From Chloroflexota bacterium (GTDB taxonomy: Bacteria; Chloroflexota; Anaerolineae; Aggregatilineales; Aggregatilineaceae): a stretch of DNA of 64,000 nucleotides. The notes beneath the pieces were generated by a model. It made no database searches. It had not been told where the DNA came from and saw only the letters and a program-made list of their open reading frames with translations. The translations under genes and the position numbers were made by a program. Positions 58,670 through 64,000 of the stretch are shown here, piece after piece (position 1 is the stretch's first letter; every line of letters starts with the position of its first letter). The stretch lies in the NCBI GenBank assembly GCA_012729765.1, contig JAAYCM010000109.1:1-64000 (forward strand), read 5' to 3'.

Positions 58670-59435
58670 GCGCGTCGCCCTGGTTACGGGGGCCAGCCGG
58701 GGCATCGGGCGCGGGATCGCGCTGGCGCTGGGCGGGCACGGCTGGGTGGTGGGGGTCAATTATCGCGGAAACGCCGCCGCCGCGCAGGATACCGTCGCCG
58801 CGATCCAGGCGGCGGGCGGGGCCGCGATCGCGCTCCAGGCCGATATCGCGGCCAGCGCCGACCGCCAGCAGATGCTCGACCAGGTTATGATGGAGTATGG
58901 GCGGATCGATCTGCTGGTGAATAACGCCGGGATGGGGCCACGCCAGCGCGTCGATCTGCTGGAAATGAGCGAGGCCAGCTACGACGAGGTGATGGCGGTC
59001 AACCTCAAGGGGCCGCTCTTCCTGACCCAGGCCGTCGCCCGGCTGATGATCGATCTGCTGGGCGCGGGCGCAATCCGCGGTCCGAAGATCGTCAACATCG
59101 GCTCGATCAGCGCCTACACCAGCAGCCCCAATCGCGGCGAATACTGCCTCTCGAAGGCAGGCATGGGCATGCTGACGCGCCTGTTTGCCGACCGGCTGGC
59201 AGAGCACGGGATCAACGTCTACGAGGTCAGGCCGGGCATCGTCGCCACCGATATGACCAGCGCCGTAACCGGGAAGTACGACCAACTGATCTCCGATGGC
59301 GTGACTCCGATCCGGCGCTGGGGCCAGCCCGACGATGTGGCGCGGGCCGTGCTGGCGATTGCGGAAGATTATTTGCCGTTCTCGACCGGTGAGATCATCA
59401 ACGTCGATGGCGGTTTTCACCTGCACCGGCTGTGA
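58653..59435 (+). CDS. SDR family oxidoreductase (3-ketoacyl-ACP reductase-like)
   Basis: The 260-residue classical SDR has TGASRGIGRGIALAL, NNAGMG, NIGSISAY with the catalytic Ser, YCLSKAG with Tyr-Lys and RPGIVATDM. Its coupling to the GH88 gene suggests it reduces an unsaturated-uronate product such as a keto-deoxy-uronate (inference), though sequence alone would allow FabG-like activity. It ends at a strong hairpin. Confidence 0.85.
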   Translation: MMPAAERVALVTGASRGIGRGIALALGGHGWVVGVNYRGNAAAAQDTVAAIQAAGGAAIALQADIAASADRQQMLDQVMMEYGRIDLLVNNAGMGPRQRVDLLEMSEASYDEVMAVNLKGPLFLTQAVARLMIDLLGAGAIRGPKIVNIGSISAYTSSPNRGEYCLSKAGMGMLTRLFADRLAEHGINVYEVRPGIVATDMTSAVTGKYDQLISDGVTPIRRWGQPDDVARAVLAIAEDYLPFSTGEIINVDGGFHLHRL

Positions 59436-59466
59436 GCGAAACCGGCACACCAGCCAGGGGAAATGA

Positions 59467-59499
59467 ACCGGGCCGCCGGGGAAGATCGGGCGGCCCGGT
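59467..59499. terminator. Strong hairpin between convergent operons
   Basis: ACCGGGCCGCC and GGCGGCCCGGT pair perfectly over 11 bp with an 11-nt loop. It lies between the SDR stop (59435) and the OppF stop (59524) and probably terminates both transcripts; a T-run is not clear. Confidence 0.6.
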
Positions 59500-59523
59500 A
59501 TTATGTCCGTTTTGAAAAGCGCG

Positions 59524-60561
59524 CTAGACCGCCGGCTCAGCCGTCGTGGTGGGGCGCTCGACCCCGGATGGCTGCGGCTGGCGCAGGTGGCACGCGCAGA
59601 GATGCAGGTTGTCCGCGCTGCCCAGATCGAGCAGGGGCGGAATCTCTTGTGAACACAGGTCAATCGCCTCGCGGCAGCGCGTGTGGAAGCGGCAGCCGGG
59701 CGGCGGGTTGAGCGGGCTGGGTGGATCGCCTTGCAGGATGATGCGCTCGCGCCGGACCTTCGGGTTGGCAATCGGGATTGCGGACATGAGCGCCTGGGTG
59801 TAGGGATGCTGCGCGTTGCGGAACAGCTCCTCGCGGCTGGCGACTTCCACGATCTTACCCAGGTACATCACCGCGACCCGGTCGCACAGGTGCTCGACCA
59901 CGCTCATATCGTGCGCGATGAACAGCAGCGTCAGGTCCAGCTCTTTTTGCAGGTCCTTGAGCAGATTGAGCACCTGCGACTGGATCGAGACGTCGAGCGC
60001 CGACACCGGCTCGTCACACACGATGAACGAGGGCCGCAGCACCAGCGCGCGCGCGATCCCGATGCGCTGGCGCTGTCCGCCTGAAAATTCGTGCGGAAAA
60101 CGGCGCATATGCTCTTCCGTCAGGCCGACCATTTGCAGGGCTTCCAGCACGCGCTGGTGACGCTCCTGCGCATCTTTGATGCCGTGCACGCGCAGCCCTT
60201 CGCCCACGATATCCCCGATCTTCGAGCGCGGGTCCAGCGACGAGTAGGGGTCCTGGAACACGATCTGCATCTTGCGCCGGAAGGGTTTCATCTCCGACTG
60301 GCTGAGCGCGGCTAGGTTCTGGCCGTCGAAGTAGATCGCACCATCGGTCGGCTCGATCAGGCGCAGCAGGGCGCGGCCTACGGTCGTCTTGCCGCAGCCG
60401 GATTCGCCCACCAGTCCCAGAATCTCGCCGTGCTTGATCTCCAGATCGACGCCATCGACGGCTTTCACCACGCCCACCGTGCGCTTGAGCAGTCCGCCCT
60501 TGATGTCGAAGTAGACTTTGAGATTGCGAATATCGACCAGAGTGTCGTTGCTATGCTTCAT
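59524..60561 (-). CDS. oppF: Oligopeptide ABC importer ATPase (OppF/DppF type)
   Basis: The 345-residue ATPase has Walker [13 protein letters not shown], signature [15 protein letters not shown], Walker [15 protein letters not shown]-type motif, and the C-terminal OppF extension with the Cys cluster [13 protein letters not shown] 60561 overlaps the end of oppD by 11 bases, with a G-rich site upstream; a start at 60684 would overlap oppD too far. It completes the operon at its 3' end. Confidence 0.92.
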   Translation of the reverse strand: MKHSNDTLVDIRNLKVYFDIKGGLLKRTVGVVKAVDGVDLEIKHGEILGLVGESGCGKTTVGRALLRLIEPTDGAIYFDGQNLAALSQSEMKPFRRKMQIVFQDPYSSLDPRSKIGDIVGEGLRVHGIKDAQERHQRVLEALQMVGLTEEHMRRFPHEFSGGQRQRIGIARALVLRPSFIVCDEPVSALDVSIQSQVLNLLKDLQKELDLTLLFIAHDMSVVEHLCDRVAVMYLGKIVEVASREELFRNAQHPYTQALMSAIPIANPKVRRERIILQGDPPSPLNPPPGCRFHTRCREAIDLCSQEIPPLLDLGSADNLHLCACHLRQPQPSGVERPTTTAEPAV

Positions 60562-61579
60562 CGCCCCCGCCTTCATACAGCCAGCAGCGCGCGAAATGGT
60601 TGGGCTTGACTTCGAACATCGGCGGCTCTTCCACCATACACTTTTCCAGGCCGAACTCGATCCGTGCCCGGCAACGCGGCGCAAACCGGCAGCCCGGCGG
60701 CATATCGATCAGGTTCGGGACGGTGCCGGGGATCACGTCCAGCCGCTCCTTGACTTCGCCCATCACCGGGATCGACGCGATCAGGCCCTGGGTATAGGGG
60801 TGCAGCGGCTCCGCGAACAGGACCTCGGTGGATGCCTCTTCGACGGTTGTGCCGGCGTACATCACCGTGACGTTGTCCGTCATCTCGGCCACCACGCCCA
60901 TATCATGCGTGATCAGCAGCACAGTCATATTGTGATCGTCGCGCAGGCTGCGGATCAGGTCGAGCACCTGGGCCTGGATCGTGACGTCCAGCGCCGTCGT
61001 CGGCTCGTCCGCGATCAGCAGATCGGGCGCACAGGCCATGCCCATCGCGATCATCACGCGCTGCGCCATCCCGCCCGACATCTCGTGCGGATAGTTGTCC
61101 ATGCGCCGCTCCGGATCGGGGATGCCGACCTCGCGCAGCTGCGACACGGCTTTCTTCTGCTCCTGCTCGCGCTTCAGCTCTTCGTGAATATGGAGCACCT
61201 CACGGAGCTGGTTGCCGACCTTGAAGACCGGGTTGAGCGACGAGCGCGGTTCCTGGAAGATGACCGAGATCTGCTTGCCGCGCAGCCGGGACATCTCGCG
61301 CCGCGATTTCTTGACCAGGTCCTCGCCCTTGAACAATATCTCGCCGGAGACGATCTTGCCCGGCTTATCGACCAATTGCAGGATCGACATGGCGGTCATG
61401 CTTTTGCCGCAGCCAGACTCGCCCACCACGCCGCGAATCTCGCCGCAGTTCACGCGGAAGCTCACGCCGTCGATGGCCTTGACGGTGCCGCGCCGGGTGA
61501 AGAAGTAGGTGCGCAGATCGCGCACTTCGAGCAGGGGCTGCTCGCTCAGGGGTGAATTGCCGTTACGTTTATCTACCAT
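60551..61579 (-). CDS. oppD: Oligopeptide ABC importer ATPase (OppD/DppD type)
   Basis: The 342-residue ATPase shows [13 protein letters not shown] as Walker [16 protein letters not shown] as signature, [12 protein letters not shown] as Walker B and the C-terminal [11 protein letters not shown] segment. In known Opp/Dpp ATPases these cysteines bind an iron-sulfur cluster. It lies between oppC (21 bp) and oppF (overlap) in the operon. Confidence 0.93.
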   Translation of the reverse strand: MVDKRNGNSPLSEQPLLEVRDLRTYFFTRRGTVKAIDGVSFRVNCGEIRGVVGESGCGKSMTAMSILQLVDKPGKIVSGEILFKGEDLVKKSRREMSRLRGKQISVIFQEPRSSLNPVFKVGNQLREVLHIHEELKREQEQKKAVSQLREVGIPDPERRMDNYPHEMSGGMAQRVMIAMGMACAPDLLIADEPTTALDVTIQAQVLDLIRSLRDDHNMTVLLITHDMGVVAEMTDNVTVMYAGTTVEEASTEVLFAEPLHPYTQGLIASIPVMGEVKERLDVIPGTVPNLIDMPPGCRFAPRCRARIEFGLEKCMVEEPPMFEVKPNHFARCWLYEGGGDEA

Positions 61580-61600
61580 CAGTCTACCTGTACATACTCG

Positions 61601-63532
61601 CTAACGATCCAGGCGCGGGTCGAGCGCGTCGCGCAGCCCGTCGCCCAGCAGGTTGAACGCCAGCACCGTGATCATAATCGCGATGCCCGGATAGAACACG
61701 AGATGCGGCGCGGTGAAAATTTGATTACGCTCGGCTCCCAGCATCGCGCCCCATTCCGGCGTGGGAGGCTGGGCGCCCAGCCCCAGGAACGACAGCGCGG
61801 CGGCATCCAGAATCGCCGTGCCGATGCCGAGTGTGGCCTGCACGATCAGTGGAGCCATCGCGTTGGGCAGGATGCGCCGGAACAGAATCCGCACCGAGCT
61901 AACGCCCAGGGCGCGATCCGCGGTGACGAAGTCCTCTTCCTTGACGGCCAGCACGCCCGACCGTGCCACCCGTGCATAAGCGGGAATGAACACAATCGAG
62001 ATGGCGAGCAGCGCGTTGACCAGCCCTGGACCGAGCACCGTCACCACCGCGATCGCCAGGATCAGCGGCGGGAAGGCGAGCATCACATCCATGATGCGCA
62101 TGATGATGTTATCGACCCAGCCGCCGAGAAAGCCGGCTACCGCGCCGGAGATGACGCCGAACACGACGGCAAATGACACCGTCGTAATGCCGACCAGCAG
62201 CGAGAGCCGCGTCCCATAGATCACACGGCTGAACTGGTCGCGCACGTTGCCATCTACCCCCATGATATATTCATAGTCCGAAGTCTTGATCACCCGCAGT
62301 GTGTCACCGCTGGCGACCAGCACCGCCCCGCCGCTGCTCTCCCAGGCGGTATTGCTGATCGGATCTTCCAGCTCGACCGCCATCACCTCGCCGCCGTTGG
62401 TGGCGTTCCACACGCGCACCACATGCTCGCCGTGTGTGAGGATGCGTGTGCCCAGCGGGCTGCCGGAAACACGCTCGACCGGCGCGCCGTGATCGAGTTC
62501 CAGCAGCAGATCGCCGTTCACGGCATTCCACACCACCGCCGTGCTGCCACTGGTCGCCAGCACCTTGCGCACGCCGCGCGAGAGATTTTCGAGCCACGCG
62601 CCATGATCCAGCGGACCGCTGTACTCGGCAGCCAATTCCTGCTGGTAGGACGACGCGTTCCAGATATAGAGGCTGCTGCCGCTCGTCGTCAGGATGCGTG
62701 TGCTGGCCGGGTTGAAGCTGGCGCTGGTCAGCGGCGCGTCATGATCGAGCGTGTTGATCAGCGTCCCGCTGAAGGCATTCCAGAGCTGGACCTGGCTGCC
62801 GCTGGCCGTCATGACCAGCGTGCCGTTGGCGTTCCACGCCGCCGCGATACGTGCGCCATCCAGTTCAATCGTACCGACCGCGTTCCACGAGAGCGTGTCC
62901 CAGATCATGACGGTTTCCTGATCGGCGCTGAGGAAGCGCGTACCGTCGGCATTCCACATGACGAGATCGGCTCCGCCGGGATGCTCCAGCGTGCGGTTGA
63001 GCTGGCGCGTGTTCACGTCCCAGACATACAGCTCTGCGCCGCTGGCGGTGAGCACCTTCTGGCTGTTGGGACTCCACGCTGCCGCCTGAACCGGCGCTTC
63101 GTGGTCCATCTCCATCACCCGGCGGGCGTTTTCGGTGTCCCAGATCGTGACGTTGCTGCCGGTGGCGGACAGCATCAGCGAGCTGCTGACGTTGACCGCG
63201 CTGGCCGTGATCGGCCCGCCAACGTCGATATTGGTCACCGTATCGCCGGCCTCAGGGCAGCCGAACAGGTGAATACACGGCGACATGCGCTTTTCGACAC
63301 CCTCTTCGGGCACGTCGAGCAGCACCGCCAGCGGATCGTGCGTGGCGATCAGCGGAGCGAAGATGGCGATCAGCACCAGCGTGCTCAGGATCACCAATCC
63401 CAGGATGGCCGATGGCTTGCGAATCAGGCGTTCCAGCGTCTCGCGCCAGAGGCTCTTGGGGGGACGGCTGATGACGGCAGCGTCGGCGGTCGTCAGTTTT
63501 GGTTCAGGTGGAAGAGAATCTGCACGTTGCAT
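61601..63532 (-). CDS. OppC/DppC-type permease with an inserted WD40-like beta-propeller
   Basis: Typical OppC proteins have about 300 residues; this one has 643. TM1 (about 42-64) and the start of the P1 loop (SPCIHLFG, 84-91) are normal. Then come about 335 residues (92-425) with WD/WN dipeptides at residues 131, 171, 211, 251, 291, 335 and 375, about 40 apart, each preceded by VTASG/LTTSG-type strands. A last partial unit is at 408-420. The sequence returns with MGVDGNVRDQFSRVIYGTRL (424-442), the second half of the normal FGTDxxGRDxFSR motif. TM2-TM6 and the EAA loop (LPNAMAPLIVQATLGIG) follow. The propeller is extracytoplasmic by position. Frame and composition are uniform, so it is one gene. 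Confidence 0.88.
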   Translation of the reverse strand: MQRADSLPPEPKLTTADAAVISRPPKSLWRETLERLIRKPSAILGLVILSTLVLIAIFAPLIATHDPLAVLLDVPEEGVEKRMSPCIHLFGCPEAGDTVTNIDVGGPITASAVNVSSSLMLSATGSNVTIWDTENARRVMEMDHEAPVQAAAWSPNSQKVLTASGAELYVWDVNTRQLNRTLEHPGGADLVMWNADGTRFLSADQETVMIWDTLSWNAVGTIELDGARIAAAWNANGTLVMTASGSQVQLWNAFSGTLINTLDHDAPLTSASFNPASTRILTTSGSSLYIWNASSYQQELAAEYSGPLDHGAWLENLSRGVRKVLATSGSTAVVWNAVNGDLLLELDHGAPVERVSGSPLGTRILTHGEHVVRVWNATNGGEVMAVELEDPISNTAWESSGGAVLVASGDTLRVIKTSDYEYIMGVDGNVRDQFSRVIYGTRLSLLVGITTVSFAVVFGVISGAVAGFLGGWVDNIIMRIMDVMLAFPPLILAIAVVTVLGPGLVNALLAISIVFIPAYARVARSGVLAVKEEDFVTADRALGVSSVRILFRRILPNAMAPLIVQATLGIGTAILDAAALSFLGLGAQPPTPEWGAMLGAERNQIFTAPHLVFYPGIAIMITVLAFNLLGDGLRDALDPRLDR

Positions 63533-63540
63533 GATCTTCG

Positions 63541-64000
63541 CTATTCTAGTCTGATACGCGGATCAAGATAGGCGTAGAGGGTATCGACCACGAGATTGAT
63601 AAACACGAATATCACCGCGATGATCAGAGTGAAACCCTGGACGACCGTATAATCGCGCCCGGTGATCGAGTCATACAGAATACGCCCAACCCCGGACAGG
63701 CCAAAGACCGTTTCGGTCAGCACCGCGCCGCTCAGCAGCGAGCCAAGCGACAGGCCGATAATCGTGACGACCGGCAGCAGCGCGTTGCGGAAGGCGTGCT
63801 TGAGCACAACTTTCGTCTCGCGGACACCCTTCGCGCGCGCCGTGCGGACATAGTTCAGTCCCAGCACTTCGAGCAGGCTGGAGCGCGTCATCCGGGCGAT
63901 GATCGACATCGGGATTGTGCCGAGCGCCATCGCCGGCAGGATCATATGGCGCAGCGCATCGCCCAGCCCGTTCCAGTCCTGCACGAGCAGCGCGTTGAGC
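63541..64000 (-). CDS. oppB: OppB/DppB-type permease, partial (C-terminal part)
   Basis: The gene runs off the window end; about 152 codons are present in the frame GCTCAACGCG... on the minus strand. It shows LPAMALGTIPMSIIARMTRS, the EAA-type motif NYVRTARAKGVRETKVVLKH, and FGLSGVGRILYDSITGRDY then VVDTLYAYLDPRIRLE, all typical of OppB. The stop is 8 bp before the oppC start. No substrate-binding protein gene is seen inside the window. Confidence 0.92.
   Translation of the reverse strand, partial: LNALLVQDWNGLGDALRHMILPAMALGTIPMSIIARMTRSSLLEVLGLNYVRTARAKGVRETKVVLKHAFRNALLPVVTIIGLSLGSLLSGAVLTETVFGLSGVGRILYDSITGRDYTVVQGFTLIIAVIFVFINLVVDTLYAYLDPRIRLE

Overview
The window is GC-rich, gene-dense and strictly bacterial. 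Its contents (MutS2 with a Smr domain, RF1-PrmC-Sua5 cluster, MurJ, a sortase, a UDP-sulfoquinovose synthase, many sugar and peptide ABC transporters, a glycerol-1-phosphate dehydrogenase relative, promoters with TGnTATAAT/TGnTACAAT -10 elements) suggest a chromosomal segment of a Chloroflexota bacterium, probably Anaerolineae-like. This assignment is an inference from gene families and style; no rRNA is present.

Layout. 1-4.2 kb: the 3' end of pdxS, a GNAT acetyltransferase flanked by a duplicated pdxS 3' end, a TbADH-type alcohol dehydrogenase, an NAD(P)-binding protein and pdxT. 4.3-9 kb: a VapBC-like pair, a radical SAM protein, rsmI, pcm and a methyltransferase. 9-19.3 kb: a sirtuin, two secreted or membrane proteins, prfA-prmC-Sua5, an acidic protein, murJ, a methyltransferase and a sortase. 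A 180-bp MITE-like element touches the sortase stop codon. 19.6-23.4 kb: a tail-anchored protein, a NarL-type histidine kinase, tRNA-Val(CAC) and a G1P-dehydrogenase-like protein. 23.6-29.1 kb: a BmpA/Nup-type ABC importer (two permeases plus ATPase). 29.1-38.4 kb: a ClC channel, sulfolipid synthase, a compact promoter-small ORF-terminator unit, mutS2, an SDR and an ABC-F protein behind a leader with a 9-codon ORF and terminator. 38.4-42.2 kb: a nuclease-like hypothetical protein, decayed glycosyltransferases, a HAD hydrolase and a methyltransferase. 42.2-49.5 kb: a carbohydrate ABC importer (binding protein, two permeases, no ATPase) with a GH3 hexosaminidase, a ROK regulator and a LacI-like sensor domain without HTH. 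50.1-51.7 kb: an FNR-type promoter driving two paralogous four-helix membrane proteins and a thioredoxin-fold protein. 51.8-59.5 kb: a double-hotdog thioesterase, a RecB-HhH-DEDD nuclease, a sugar isomerase, a Gfo/Idh oxidoreductase, an orphan NMT1-type binding protein, a GH88 hydrolase and an SDR. 59.5-64 kb: an Opp/Dpp peptide importer read on the minus strand, running off the window end.

The most unusual content is in the ABC transporters. The 1083-residue ATPase at 25828-29079 is a normal two-NBD sugar/nucleoside ATPase interrupted by three hydrophobic membrane modules, one of them an RDD-like domain, two of them at equivalent positions of the two NBDs. The OppC permease at 61601-63532 carries a WD40-type beta-propeller of seven to eight blades in the extracytoplasmic loop between TM1 and TM2, splitting the conserved FGTD...GRD motif. 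A MalG-type permease at 44825-45871 also has an enlarged first loop. These look like a lineage habit of inserting domains into transporter subunits and are the best candidates here for undescribed biology.
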